DNA of 64,000 nucleotides from Aquiflexum sp. TKW24L (GTDB lineage Bacteria; Bacteroidota; Bacteroidia; Cytophagales; Cyclobacteriaceae): positions 1 through 64,000 of the forward strand of contig NZ_JAMFLG010000020.1 in the NCBI RefSeq assembly GCF_023502205.1. Reading direction: 5' to 3'. The notes below the pieces were generated by a model, which searched no databases, had not been told where the DNA came from, and worked only from the letters and a program-made list of their open reading frames with translations. Positions 26,575 through 35,651 of the stretch are shown in pieces; within the stretch, counting starts at the first letter, position 1; each line of letters starts with the position of its first letter. A program made the position numbers and the translations under genes.

Positions 26575-26817
26575 ATGGCGGGAGCAGAACAAATAAAAGA
26601 AAAATTTCACCTCTTGATTGATCGGATTGAAGATCAGGAATTAGTTAAAATTTATTATGACTTGGTACAGATGCTAAATCAAAACGAATAAGGTAAACTT
26701 TGGAATGGTCTGACAGAGGGTGAAAAAAATGAATTACTTATAAGTTATGAGGAAAGTAAAGACCCGACCAATCTAATCAGTCATGACATTGTCAAAAACA
26801 ACATACTGAATGGTTAA
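26575..26817 (+). pseudogene. Decayed antitoxin of a RelE/ParE-type module
   Basis: The first 38 codons (IKEKFHLLIDRIEDQELV region) end in TAA at 26689. The same frame then resumes as LWNGLTEGEKNELLISYEES then KDPTNLISHD to a stop at 26817. This is the usual 80-residue antitoxin pattern, broken by a single nonsense codon. The gene overlaps the start of the following toxin-like frame by 8 bases, as in live modules. Confidence 0.7.
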
Positions 26818-27106
26818 AGAGATAGTTTGGACAAAAAGATCACTGACCAAATTCAATTCAATAATTAAATTTTTAAATGAAAGATGGGGTGAAAATGTTA
26901 CTGTTTCTTTTATAAATAAATCTTAAGATATCATTGATCTACTAGCCCAACAACCCTATTTGGGAACTTTAGAAAATGAAAAATTAGGAATAAGAGGCAT
27001 TTTGATAACAAAACATAACCGGATGTTCTACAGAGTAACTGAAAAACAAATCATCCTTTTAAATTTTTTCAACACCAGTTTAGGTGATTCTAAGAAAAAA
27101 TATTGA
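26810..27106 (+). pseudogene. Decayed RelE/ParE-family toxin
   Basis: The frame from ATG 26810 encodes IVWTKRSLTKFNSIIKFLNE, as in ParE-like toxins, and is interrupted by TAA at 26924-26926 (codon 39). It then resumes as DIIDLLAQQPYLGTLEN, RGILITKHNRMFYRV and IILLNFFNT to a stop at 27106. The full reading would be 98 codons, the normal length. With the antitoxin broken too, the module is dead unless the stops are read through. Confidence 0.75.
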
Positions 27107-27224
27107 TTGTCAAAGGGGTAATTTTCTATCATGATTTTTTGGAAACTTTCTCAAAAATCTTTTGAATTAAATTCTATTATCCTGAATTTCAATCCTGTAA
27201 AATATATTTTTTGACCAAAACAAA

Positions 27225-27232
27225 TATATTTG
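27225..27232 (+). promoter_or_regulatory. Probable -7 promoter box
   Basis: TATATTTG is an exact match to TAnnTTTG, 22 bases upstream of the ATG at 27254. The nearest TTG upstream is at 27211, closer than ideal, so the -33 element is uncertain. Confidence 0.4.
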
Positions 27233-27253
27233 AATACTAGAATCAATACTGTT

Positions 27254-27754
27254 ATGAAACTAATTCTTGTTTTTGCCATATTATCCGGTTTCTTCCTTTC
27301 TGAAGTTCAGGCCCAACAAAGGACTGATTTTAAAGAACCTTCCCAAATGTCAAAATATGATTTTTTGACTTTGACATCAAAATCAGATTCACTGACGGCG
27401 GTTGTCAATATGTTTTTCAGGAAAAGGAAAAGTGCCACCACCACTGGGCTGATTGTAGGAGGAAGTGGATTATTGATCGGTCTGGTAGTGACTTCAGCAA
27501 ATACTACTGACCAAGCAATTGGGTTGATAGGCGGAGTTTTAACCGGTCAGGTTCCTGAGGAGACCAAAGATCCCGGAGGTGAAATTGCCTTGATAGGACT
27601 TGCAGGTGGAGCGGCGATAACAACAATCGGGCGATCCAAATACACCAAAAATAATTTATACAAAATAATATCGGAATATCCGGAGACGAAAAAAATCCCT
27701 TCCAAATATGCAAGCAAACTGTCACCTAGAGATTTTTCTTTTATGAGAAACTAG
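27254..27754 (+). CDS. Hypothetical exported protein with a glycine-rich double hydrophobic region
   Basis: This 166-residue protein has a signal peptide (about 1-21, ending near VQAQ). Two hydrophobic, Gly-rich segments follow (TTTGLIVGGSGLLIGLVVTS and IALIGLAGGAAITTIG), the kind of glycine-zipper helices found in small membrane-inserting proteins. The C-terminal part is basic. Family and function were not recognised. The start at 27254 was chosen over a TTG 24 bases upstream. Confidence 0.65.
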   Translation: MKLILVFAILSGFFLSEVQAQQRTDFKEPSQMSKYDFLTLTSKSDSLTAVVNMFFRKRKSATTTGLIVGGSGLLIGLVVTSANTTDQAIGLIGGVLTGQVPEETKDPGGEIALIGLAGGAAITTIGRSKYTKNNLYKIISEYPETKKIPSKYASKLSPRDFSFMRN

Positions 27755-27849
27755 ACTATGGCTTTTTGAAAATTTTAGCGTTTTTTGCTTTGTTTGACTT
27801 GATTCAAAATATTCAATACTACCTAAAAAATAAAAGCAATAGTAAGATA

Positions 27850-28710
27850 TTACCGCTCAAACCATTCCCACAAAACCTCGGAGATCCTTTTTTGCAAAAC
27901 CTGTGCTTCGTTGTCGTCTTCCCATCGTTGATCCTCGTTGTTTTTGGTAGCGATATAGAAGACATAATCGCCTTTTGGGGCATTGACCAACACGAGTTCA
28001 GAACGGGAAGCATTGAGCATTCCCTGTTTGGATGCGGTCTGCACTTGGGCGGGAATTGCCGACAGGGCATACTCATCATAAAAAATATTGCCCATCAACC
28101 GGTACATCCGGTCCGAAGCTGCAGAACTGATGACTTCACCTTTGCGGATTTTTATTAGAAGATTGGCCATCTCACGCGGAGTGGTCTGTCCCCAACCGTA
28201 TTTTTTCCAGATCTCTTCCCTTCCGGGAGTTCTTGAATTTACCCGCGTATGTTGCAGGCCGAGACTTTCCATAATTTCATTGATCCGCTCTCCCCCACCC
28301 GCCAAAGCCTGACACCAAAGCGAGGTCGTATTGTCACTGTAGGTAATCATAAGCGACATCAGGACGCTGAGTTCTGTTTCAGTACTGTCCTTGAAATGCT
28401 GCATCAACCCAGAACCACCGTATTTGATCGAATCCCTGTAAATCATTTTCTGATGATAGGCCAATTCTCCCTTTTCAATCTTGTCCATCACGCCGACCAA
28501 AATCGGTACTTTGACAACACTGGCAGTTGGAAAAATGGTATCAGCATTGATCGCCGCCTCTTCTCCTGTTTCTAGGTGTAGGACATAAATGCCTACATCC
28601 CCTCGAAACCCTGCTGTTTCCTTTTCCAAAACCTGCTGCAAGGATTGCTTTTGAGCAAAGGAAAATGGAGGTACCAAAAGAAAAACCGCAAGAAAATAAA
28701 GGAGACGCAT
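27850..28710 (-). CDS. Class A beta-lactamase-like serine hydrolase with atypical motifs
   Basis: This 286-residue protein has a signal peptide (about 1-19). The class A elements are present: SVVK (Ser64, Lys67) and SDN (125-127). The usual KTG is KQG (228-230). The omega-loop region (TPGREEIWKKYGWGQTTP) has Glu165/Glu166 candidates but lacks the normal ExxLN pattern. It may be a divergent beta-lactamase or another serine hydrolase of the same fold, such as a D-Ala-D-Ala-type enzyme. Resistance cannot be claimed from sequence. It follows hisB on the same strand after a repeat-containing spacer. Confidence 0.78.
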   Translation of the reverse strand: MRLLYFLAVFLLVPPFSFAQKQSLQQVLEKETAGFRGDVGIYVLHLETGEEAAINADTIFPTASVVKVPILVGVMDKIEKGELAYHQKMIYRDSIKYGGSGLMQHFKDSTETELSVLMSLMITYSDNTTSLWCQALAGGGERINEIMESLGLQHTRVNSRTPGREEIWKKYGWGQTTPREMANLLIKIRKGEVISSAASDRMYRLMGNIFYDEYALSAIPAQVQTASKQGMLNASRSELVLVNAPKGDYVFYIATKNNEDQRWEDDNEAQVLQKRISEVLWEWFER

Positions 28711-28884
28711 AGTGAATGGTTAATTGGTTACAGGGTTAATTGTTTAATTGTTTAACTGAAACTGTCAAATCGGGACACTGTGAACTGCTTACTGTTGTTA
28801 CTGAAAACTGCTTCAAGCAACTGAACACTGCCAACTGCGACCAATATCCCTATTTCATCCTTCAACCCTCTCCCTTCATCCTTT
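28711..28884. repeat. Repeat-module spacer between hisB and the beta-lactamase gene
   Basis: This spacer carries module I (GGTTAATTGGTTACAGGG, about 28719-28736) and a run of module II (GAAAACTGCTTCAAGCAACT and ACTGCCAACTGCGACC, about 28783-28843). A C/T-rich stretch before the hisB end follows. The same module order recurs at three other loci in the window. Confidence 0.65.
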
Positions 28885-29979
28885 CTACAGAACCCCCTTG
28901 GTGCTTGGCAATTGGTTCAAAGCTGAAATATCCTTTGCGACGGCCATTTTGATGGCGCGGGCAAGGGCTTTGAATATCGCTTCGATCTTGTGGTGCTCAT
29001 TCGTTCCTTCAGCTTTGATGTTCAGGTTGCACTTGGCAGTGTCGCTGAAAGATTTGAAGAAGTGGTAGAACATTTCTGTCGGCATGTCTCCGATTTTTTC
29101 TCTTTTGAATTCCGCTTCCCAAACTATCCAAGGTCTACCGCCAAAATCGATCGCCACCTGCGCCAACACATCGTCCATCGGTAATAGGAAACCATATCGG
29201 TAAATGCCTTTCTTGTCTCCCAAAGCTTTCAAATAGGCTTCTCCCAAAGCCAAAGCGGTATCTTCAATCGTGTGGTGCTCATCGATATGCAGGTCGCCTT
29301 TGACTTCGATCAGCAGGTCAGTTCCTCCATGCCTGCCCAATTGCTCAAGCATATGGTCAAAAAACGGCAATCCTGTGTAAATTTCACATTTTCCAGAACC
29401 ATCTAGATTGACCCTGATGTGGATTTCTGTTTCAGATGTTTTGCGGAAAACCTCACCAATCCGAGCCGGCATTCGAAGGAATCTGTAAATCTCATCCCAG
29501 CTTTTGCTACAAAAAGTCGCTTTTTCATCGGGATTTCCGATGTATATGGACTTGGCACCCATGTTTGTCGCCAATTGGATATCTGTCTTTCGGTCTCCGA
29601 TGACATATGAATTTGCCAAATCATAAGAACCATCAAAGTACTCCTCGAGCATCCCAATTCCCGGTTTGCGGGTATGGAGATTTTCGTGTTCAAAGGATTT
29701 GTCGATGTGTACTTTGGCAAATTTGACACCTTCGTTTTCTAAGGTAAGCATCATCTTGTTGTGTGCCGGCCAAAAGTTTTCTTCGGGAAAAGAGTCCGTC
29801 CCCATACCATCCTGATTGGTGACCATGACCAATTCGTAATCACATTCCTCGGCGATTTTTCTCAGGTTGGAAATTACCCCGGGAAGAAACTCCAAGTCCT
29901 CCAAACTGTCTATCTGAAAGTCTGTCTGCGGCTCAACAATGATGGTACCATCTCGGTCGATAAAAAGTGCTTTTTTCAT
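28885..29979 (-). CDS. hisB: Bifunctional histidinol-phosphatase/imidazoleglycerol-phosphate dehydratase
   Basis: This 364-residue protein is the fused HisB form. An N-terminal HAD-type phosphatase (about 1-165) has FIDRDGTI (nucleophile Asp8, Asp10) and [11 protein letters not shown]-terminal IGPD domain (about 170-364) has metal-binding [14 protein letters not shown] and the late [20 protein letters not shown]. It catalyses steps 6 and 8 of histidine synthesis. It is the last his gene in this run, 164 bases after hisC. hisH, hisA, hisF and hisI are absent from the window. Confidence 0.95.
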   Translation of the reverse strand: MKKALFIDRDGTIIVEPQTDFQIDSLEDLEFLPGVISNLRKIAEECDYELVMVTNQDGMGTDSFPEENFWPAHNKMMLTLENEGVKFAKVHIDKSFEHENLHTRKPGIGMLEEYFDGSYDLANSYVIGDRKTDIQLATNMGAKSIYIGNPDEKATFCSKSWDEIYRFLRMPARIGEVFRKTSETEIHIRVNLDGSGKCEIYTGLPFFDHMLEQLGRHGGTDLLIEVKGDLHIDEHHTIEDTALALGEAYLKALGDKKGIYRYGFLLPMDDVLAQVAIDFGGRPWIVWEAEFKREKIGDMPTEMFYHFFKSFSDTAKCNLNIKAEGTNEHHKIEAIFKALARAIKMAVAKDISALNQLPSTKGVL

Positions 29980-30143
29980 ATTTATTTCTTAATTGAACGT
30001 CGTTTATTTTTGTGGAGCCAAATATGATTTGAGGTTCTTTTACTTCTCAAATAGATATTAATTGATACTGGATATTTATTGATATTTGGGATCAATGAAA
30101 TTATTCAGATCCGGTTTTAAACCAGATATTGGGATAATAAATG

Positions 30144-31205
30144 TCAAACTGATTGTCCGGCGAGTTTTTTGAATGATTTAAGGAACGCTTCATTTTCCTC
30201 CCTTGTGCCTACGGTAATCCTCAAACAATCTTCACACAAAACCACTTTGGAGCGGTCGCGGACGATGATTTTGTTCGACACCAGGTCATCGTACATCTTC
30301 TTGGCATCCGGAACTTTCACCAAAAGAAAATTGGCATGGGAAGGAAACACTTTTTTGACAAAAGGCAAGCCTTCCAAGTCCTTTTGGAGATGTTCTCTTT
30401 CCTCCAATATTGTCTTCACTACTTTTCCGATCTCATCAGCTTTTTCAAGTGAGGAGAGGACTTTTTCCTGAGTCAATCCGGAGACATTATAAGGTGGTTT
30501 GATAAGGTTGAGGATGCGGATAATCTCTTCCGAAGCAAATGCCATCCCGATCCGCAGGTTAGCAAGTCCCCAAGCCTTGGAGAAAGTCTGCATCACGAGA
30601 AGGTTGGGATATTCTGGCAATTCGGAAGTAAAACTCTCCTCATCGCTGAAGTCTATGTAGGCCTCATCCACGACTACCAATCCATCAAAACCTGCTAGAA
30701 TTTCCCGTATGGCCTCCCTTTTCATTTTGTTGCCACTCGGATTATTGGGAGAACATACAAAAATAACCTTGGTGTTTTCATCCACCGCCGCAAGGATTTC
30801 TCTTGGCCTGAGTTGAAAGTCTTCAGTCAGATTTACCTTTTTGATGGCAATGTCATTGATCGAGGCCGAGACTTCATACATCCCATAAGTTGGTGGAAGC
30901 AAAATGATATTGTCTATTCCCGGGCTGCAAAAGGCTCTCATCAACAGGTCAATGGCCTCGTCACTTCCATTTCCAAGGAAAATCTGTTTTGGAGAAACAC
31001 CTTTGATCGCAGACAATTTGGATTTGATTTCCTGTTGGTAGGGATCAGGATATCGGTTGAATGCCTCCCCTGTCAGCGAACCGTAAGGATTTTCGTTGGC
31101 GTCAAGAAACACCCCGTCATGACCCGAGTATTCATCCCTTGCGGAAGAATAGGGTTTGATGTTTAGAATATGGGGGCGAAGGATTTTTTGGATATCAAAA
31201 GCCAT
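30144..31205 (-). CDS. hisC: Histidinol-phosphate aminotransferase
   Basis: This 353-residue, fold-type I PLP enzyme has the PLP lysine Lys210 in TFSKAWGLANLRIG and carries the motifs SPNNPSGN and VVVDEAYIDF. It performs step 7 of histidine synthesis, converting imidazole acetol phosphate to histidinol phosphate. Its first base overlaps the last base of hisD, so the two genes are translationally coupled. A short gap separates it from hisB. Confidence 0.95.
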   Translation of the reverse strand: MAFDIQKILRPHILNIKPYSSARDEYSGHDGVFLDANENPYGSLTGEAFNRYPDPYQQEIKSKLSAIKGVSPKQIFLGNGSDEAIDLLMRAFCSPGIDNIILLPPTYGMYEVSASINDIAIKKVNLTEDFQLRPREILAAVDENTKVIFVCSPNNPSGNKMKREAIREILAGFDGLVVVDEAYIDFSDEESFTSELPEYPNLLVMQTFSKAWGLANLRIGMAFASEEIIRILNLIKPPYNVSGLTQEKVLSSLEKADEIGKVVKTILEEREHLQKDLEGLPFVKKVFPSHANFLLVKVPDAKKMYDDLVSNKIIVRDRSKVVLCEDCLRITVGTREENEAFLKSFKKLAGQSV

Positions 31206-32497
31206 TACTTTTTCTCTTTTATGTATTTGAGGCGGATGCTGACAGCATTCTTGTGTGCCTCGAGCAGTTCATTGGCAGCCATGATTTCAACAGTTGGACC
31301 AAGCTTCTTGATGCCTTTCTCTGTGATTTTCTGGTAAGTGATTTTTTTGACAAAACTATCCAAAGAGACTCCGCTGTAGTTTTTGGCATAGCCATAAGTC
31401 GGCAAAGTATGGTTTGTACCTGAGGCATAATCACCTGCCGACTCTGGTGTAAAGTTACCAATGAAGATAGAACCTGCATTGACAATCTGAGAAACAACAA
31501 ATTCCTCGTTTTCGACACAGATGATCAAATGCTCCGGTGCATAGTCGTTGATCAGCTCTATGGCATTCTCTTCTTTGCCCATGATGACGGCTACCGAGTT
31601 GTCCAAAGCACGCTTGGCAATGTCTTTTCTTGGAAGTTTGTCCAATTGCTCCTCCACTTCTTTGAGGACTTTTTTGGCTACTTTTTCGGAACTAGCTACC
31701 AAGATCACCTGAGAATCCACACCATGTTCAGCTTGGGAAAGCAAATCCGCAGCCACAAAGGCAGGAACGGCAGAATTGTCCGCATAGACCAATACCTCCG
31801 AAGGTCCCGCCGGCATGTCAATGGCTACCCCTTTTTTGGTGGCCAACTGCTTTGCAGCCGTGACATATTGATTTCCTGGTCCGAAGATCTTGTCCACTTT
31901 GGGAACAGATTCTGTCCCAAAAGTCATCGCGGCTATGGCCTGTGCCCCACCGGCTTTGACGATTTTATCAATTCCTATCAAGTCGGCAGTGTAAAGGATG
32001 GCCGGATGGATGTTTCCGTCTTTGTCAGGTGGGGTACAGATGACGATTTCTTCACAACCAGCAAGATTTGCAGGAATTCCCAACATCAACACCGTCGAAA
32101 ACAGTGGTGCCGTTCCACCTGGAATGTATAAGCCTACCCTTTGGATAGGAACTGATTTACGCATGCAGGTCACGCCTTCCATTACTTCCATGACAAGGTC
32201 AGGTTGGGCTTGGGCAGCATGGAATTTCTCTATATTTTCTTTTGCAATTAAGATGGCTGATTTCAGTTTTGGATCAACAAGCTCACGGGCTTGAAGCACT
32301 TCCTCATTACTGACAAGCAATGTTTTGATATTGACATGATCGTATTCCAAAGCAAATTTTTTCAAAGCTTTGTCCCCTAATCTATTGACTTTCCTCATGA
32401 TCGGCTTGACGATCTTATCGATTGCTTTGGTCTTTTGAATTGGCCTCTGCAACGCTTTGGTCCATTCAGACTTGGTTGGGTTGTATATGGTTTTCAT
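31205..32497 (-). CDS. hisD: Histidinol dehydrogenase
   Basis: This 430-residue enzyme has the full family length. Visible motifs include GLYIPGGTAPLFSTVLMLGI, FGPGNQYVTAAK, DLLSQAEHGVDSQVI (zinc-binding Gln and His) and ESAGDYASGTNHTLPT. It performs the last two oxidations of histidine synthesis. It starts after a 517-base repeat-filled spacer downstream of hisG and overlaps hisC by one base. Confidence 0.96.
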   Translation of the reverse strand: MKTIYNPTKSEWTKALQRPIQKTKAIDKIVKPIMRKVNRLGDKALKKFALEYDHVNIKTLLVSNEEVLQARELVDPKLKSAILIAKENIEKFHAAQAQPDLVMEVMEGVTCMRKSVPIQRVGLYIPGGTAPLFSTVLMLGIPANLAGCEEIVICTPPDKDGNIHPAILYTADLIGIDKIVKAGGAQAIAAMTFGTESVPKVDKIFGPGNQYVTAAKQLATKKGVAIDMPAGPSEVLVYADNSAVPAFVAADLLSQAEHGVDSQVILVASSEKVAKKVLKEVEEQLDKLPRKDIAKRALDNSVAVIMGKEENAIELINDYAPEHLIICVENEEFVVSQIVNAGSIFIGNFTPESAGDYASGTNHTLPTYGYAKNYSGVSLDSFVKKITYQKITEKGIKKLGPTVEIMAANELLEAHKNAVSIRLKYIKEKK

Positions 32498-33014
32498 GGA
32501 AAATGGTTCTAGTGGTTGTAATGGTTGGAGTGGTTGGAGTGGTTGTAATTGTTGTAGTGGTTGTAGTGGTTTTAATTGTTGTCTGCTTCGCGTTGTCAGG
32601 TTTCTATCAGGTTGTCGAGACCGTCACCCTGAGGCACGAAGGGTCTCGTTTTTTATTGTTCTAATTGTTCTAATTGTTGTAGTGGTTGTCTGCTTCGCGT
32701 TGTCAGGTTTCTATCAGGTTGTCGAGTCCGTCACCCTGAGGCACGAAGGGTCTCATTTTTTATGGTTGTAATTGTTGTAGTGGTTCTATTGGTTGTAATT
32801 GTTTTAGTTGTTGTATTGGTTGTCTGCTTCGCGCCTGCCTGCCGTAGGTAGGTTGTCAGGCTGTCAAGTTTTTGAAAAGTCGTGGTTCTGTTGATCTGTA
32901 ACTGAGACTGCTACCTTCGACTATCTTCTCGCATCCCGCTTCTCGCTTCTAATGTCTCAAATCTCATGTCTCACATCTCTTGTCTCACATCTCCTATCTC
33001 AAATAACCATTTTC
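32498..33014. repeat. Repeat-packed spacer between hisG and hisD
   Basis: This stretch has no gene. It contains GGTTGTAATTGTTGTAGTGG-like microsatellites and a 78-base direct repeat at 32579-32656 and 32686-32763, differing at two positions and including CACCCTGAGGCACGAAGGG. A diverged third copy lies near 32817. Module II-like GTAACTGAGACTGCTACC is at about 32897 and module III (CTCATGTCTCACATCTC) at about 32960-33000. A 16-bp tandem duplication (CTCAAATAACCATTTT, 32999-33030) covers the hisG stop. The spacer interrupts the his operon, so either transcripts cross it or hisD has its own promoter. Confidence 0.8.
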
Positions 33015-33875
33015 TCAAATAACCATTTTCTCAATCGGCACGACCAAGATTCCTTCAGCACCGGCGGCACGAAGACCTTCGATGTTTTCCCAAAACTGGT
33101 CTTCACTTAATACTGAATGGACAGAGGACCAACCTTCTTGTGCCAATGGCAATATGGTTGGACTTCTCATCCCTGGAATCAAAGAGATGATTTTGTCGAG
33201 GGAAGCATTCGGAGCATTGAGGAGAACATACTTGTTGCTTTTGCCTTTTTGGACAGCATTGATTCTGAAGAGCAACTTGTCAACAATCTCTAATTTTTCA
33301 TCAGGAAGGTTTTTGTGGCTGATCAGCACTGCTTCTGATTTGAAGATCTGCTCCACTTCAATGAGTCCGTTCATCATCAGTGTGGAACCGGAACTTACGA
33401 TATCACAAATGCCCTCCGCCAGTCCGATACTTGGTGCAATCTCTACAGAACCACTGATTTCATGGATTTCAGCTGATATATTTTGGGACTTCAGGTAGTC
33501 CCCAAGAATCTTTGGATAGGAAGTCGCAATGCTTTTTCCGTCAAAATAACGAACATTTTCATAATGTTCCCCTTTTGGAATGGCAAGAGAAAGCCGGCAT
33601 TTGGAAAAGCCCAATTTCTTGAGCACGGTTACTTCTTTGTCTTTTTCGACCAACTCATTTTCTCCCACAATACCCAGGTCAGCTACTCCATCAGAGACGT
33701 ATCCCGGAATGTCATCATCCCTCAAAAAAAGGAATTCAATTGGAAAATTGGTGGAAGTGGACTTGAGTTTGCCGGTACCATTATAGAATTTGATGCCACA
33801 TTCCTTGATGAGGCTAAGGGAATCTTCACTGAGTCTACCGCTTTTTTGTACGGCTATTCTAATAATTGAATTCAT
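33015..33875 (-). CDS. hisG: ATP phosphoribosyltransferase (long form)
   Basis: This 286-residue protein is of the long HisG type with a C-terminal ACT-like regulatory domain (about 215-286), so feedback inhibition by histidine is expected without HisZ. Motifs include IAVQKSGRLSEDSLSLIKEC near the start and ISGSVEIAPSIGLAEGICDI with SSGSTLMMNGL in the PRPP-binding region. It performs step 1 of histidine synthesis. The tandem repeat overlapping its stop may slightly alter the C-terminus relative to relatives. Confidence 0.95.
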   Translation of the reverse strand: MNSIIRIAVQKSGRLSEDSLSLIKECGIKFYNGTGKLKSTSTNFPIEFLFLRDDDIPGYVSDGVADLGIVGENELVEKDKEVTVLKKLGFSKCRLSLAIPKGEHYENVRYFDGKSIATSYPKILGDYLKSQNISAEIHEISGSVEIAPSIGLAEGICDIVSSGSTLMMNGLIEVEQIFKSEAVLISHKNLPDEKLEIVDKLLFRINAVQKGKSNKYVLLNAPNASLDKIISLIPGMRSPTILPLAQEGWSSVHSVLSEDQFWENIEGLRAAGAEGILVVPIEKMVI

Positions 33876-34400
33876 GGATGCAATATACGTTTAGTATCAA
33901 AATGCCAATAAGAATTTTGGATGATAGGGCTGAATGAATATACCAACAGCCGTCCGCGGGCGATATGTCAAAAATTCCCTCCTTAGGAGGAATGATGCAA
34001 ATTGTGTGCTCCACCGAGATTGGAGTGGACAAGAAAAACAGAACTGTAAGGAGGCTTATTCATTGCGTAGGCAAAGTTACTACAGGCTTTTTAACTAGCA
34101 AGAAAGAGCAATTGTTTTTTGTGGGGAGTATTAATGACCAAGAATTTCCGGTGGTTTTATTCTCCACACTTACCTTGAAAATCAGCCATTTATCCAAATT
34201 TGATAGTTTTCTTGGTAAATAATGGTTTGATTATCACCTCTTCTGATAGATGCGAATTTATTTCTAGATTCAAGGAGCTATTGCCAGGAAACGAGAAAAA
34301 GTCAATAAGCTGTACCATAAAACAATAAAACCAGACAACAATGACAACCTAAAAACGCGAAGCAGACAACCCTTCAACCATTTCCAACCCAACATACACC
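33876..34400. other. Intergenic region between hisG and the RraA-like gene
   Basis: This 525-base stretch contains one doubtful frame (33965-34222), the palindrome CCTCCTTAGGAGG near 33979-33991, and a GCGAAGCAGACAACC segment near 34356 that is also present, as its complement, in the hisG-hisD spacer. No RNA gene is recognised. Confidence 0.4.
33965..34222 (+). CDS. Doubtful small hypothetical protein
   Basis: An 85-residue frame starts with ATG and contains mixed strand-like segments (TVRRLIHCVGKVTTGFL, FPVVLFSTLTLKISHL). No family is recognised, and it has no signal peptide or operon partner. It may be a gene fragment or a chance frame. It is listed because it is the only candidate in a 525-base gap. 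Confidence 0.25.
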   Translation: MSKIPSLGGMMQIVCSTEIGVDKKNRTVRRLIHCVGKVTTGFLTSKKEQLFFVGSINDQEFPVVLFSTLTLKISHLSKFDSFLGK

Positions 34401-35375
34401 ATGAAAAAAAACCTATTGACAACATTGATTTTTGCAGGATTAATCCTCTGTACACTTACTCCTTCTTTCGCCCAATATGACAGGGTAGCTATGGATAGGG
34501 AATATATTATTTCTTTGACTTCCCGTTGGACTGGAGAACGATTGCCTGATGGAAGGCCTTTTGTTTCGGATGAATTATTGGAAAGGCTCAAAAGCGTTGT
34601 GTTGACCCATGCTTGGGGAGGATTGCGCAGCCATAAGTTCAACAATCAGTACCAAGGAGATTGGATGATGATCCATCCTGACAAAAATACAGTCATGACT
34701 GGACGGGCCGTGACTGCCCAATATATGCCTCAGCGACCTGATTTCGGGGATTTGATCAGGGAAGTCGGTTTGGCAGAAGGCCATGGTGAAAAGGCCCAAT
34801 CCAATGTTTGGCCCATCGAAATGCTAAAAGACGGCGATATCTATGTAGCTGATGGCTATGGAAAAGTCCAACAGGGAACACTGATCGGTGACCGCTTGGC
34901 CAATTCGATTTATACCAAATCTAAGCGTGGTGTCATATTCTACGGGACAGTCAGGAATATCCAAGAGATTAAAAAAGTAGAAGGATTCAACGGTTGGATC
35001 CTTGGAGACCATCCTTCTTCCATTGCTGAGATGATGTTGACATCGATCAATGCTCCTATCAGAATCGGAGATGTGACTGTTCTGCCGGGTGATGTGGTGT
35101 TCGCAAGTCCTTACGGAACGCTATTTTTCCCTGCTTACTTGGTAGCAGAGATCGTCCTCAATGCTGAAATCAGCAACTTGCGTCATACTTACGGCATCAT
35201 GCGTAATAAAGCAGGTGATTGGACTACAGGTCAGATCGACAGCAATTACTCCGAACAGATGAACAAGGAATTCTTTGATTACCTCAGAAGCCTTCCCGAC
35301 AGCAAATTGCCTATGCCAAGGAAAGAACTGAATGATTATATTGAAGGAAGAAAGGATAAAAATATTGGCGGATAA
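34401..35375 (+). CDS. Exported RraA/HMG-aldolase-like protein
   Basis: This protein has 324 residues. A signal peptide (about 1-25, PSFAQ) precedes an RraA-like domain with GRAVTAQYMPQRPDF, DGYGKVQQGTLIGD and the GDVVFASPYGTLFFP stretch. Relatives act as HMG/CHA aldolases or oxaloacetate decarboxylases; RraA itself modulates RNase E. Export makes an RNase E role implausible. The active-site Arg and Asp of aldolase members are not clearly placed. The true reaction is unknown. Confidence 0.75.
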   Translation: MKKNLLTTLIFAGLILCTLTPSFAQYDRVAMDREYIISLTSRWTGERLPDGRPFVSDELLERLKSVVLTHAWGGLRSHKFNNQYQGDWMMIHPDKNTVMTGRAVTAQYMPQRPDFGDLIREVGLAEGHGEKAQSNVWPIEMLKDGDIYVADGYGKVQQGTLIGDRLANSIYTKSKRGVIFYGTVRNIQEIKKVEGFNGWILGDHPSSIAEMMLTSINAPIRIGDVTVLPGDVVFASPYGTLFFPAYLVAEIVLNAEISNLRHTYGIMRNKAGDWTTGQIDSNYSEQMNKEFFDYLRSLPDSKLPMPRKELNDYIEGRKDKNIGG

Positions 35376-35651
35376 TTGAAAGTTTGTGAAGACACAAACT
35401 TGGGCAAGATTGATTGATGAAGTTGGAATTTGTGGGAACACAAACTTTGGCGAGGCTAAGTAATTTTGGTGAAATTAAAAATTCAGTTGGGCTTTGGAAA
35501 ATGGTGAACAATACGCCTTTTCCAAAGCTTTTTTAGTCTAGATTCATTTCAAAACTTTTATCACCCAAGTAAAATCAATTTGAGTTTTTATTTATTACAA
35601 TTATGAAAATTTCGTAATGTTTTGTTATTTTTAGTTTTAAATAAAAAATTC

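Noticed and set aside
26575..27106. Stop-codon recoding as an explanation for the in-frame TAA codons
   Set aside because: Intact genes across the window end normally in TAA, so readthrough as a rule is implausible; decay is simpler.
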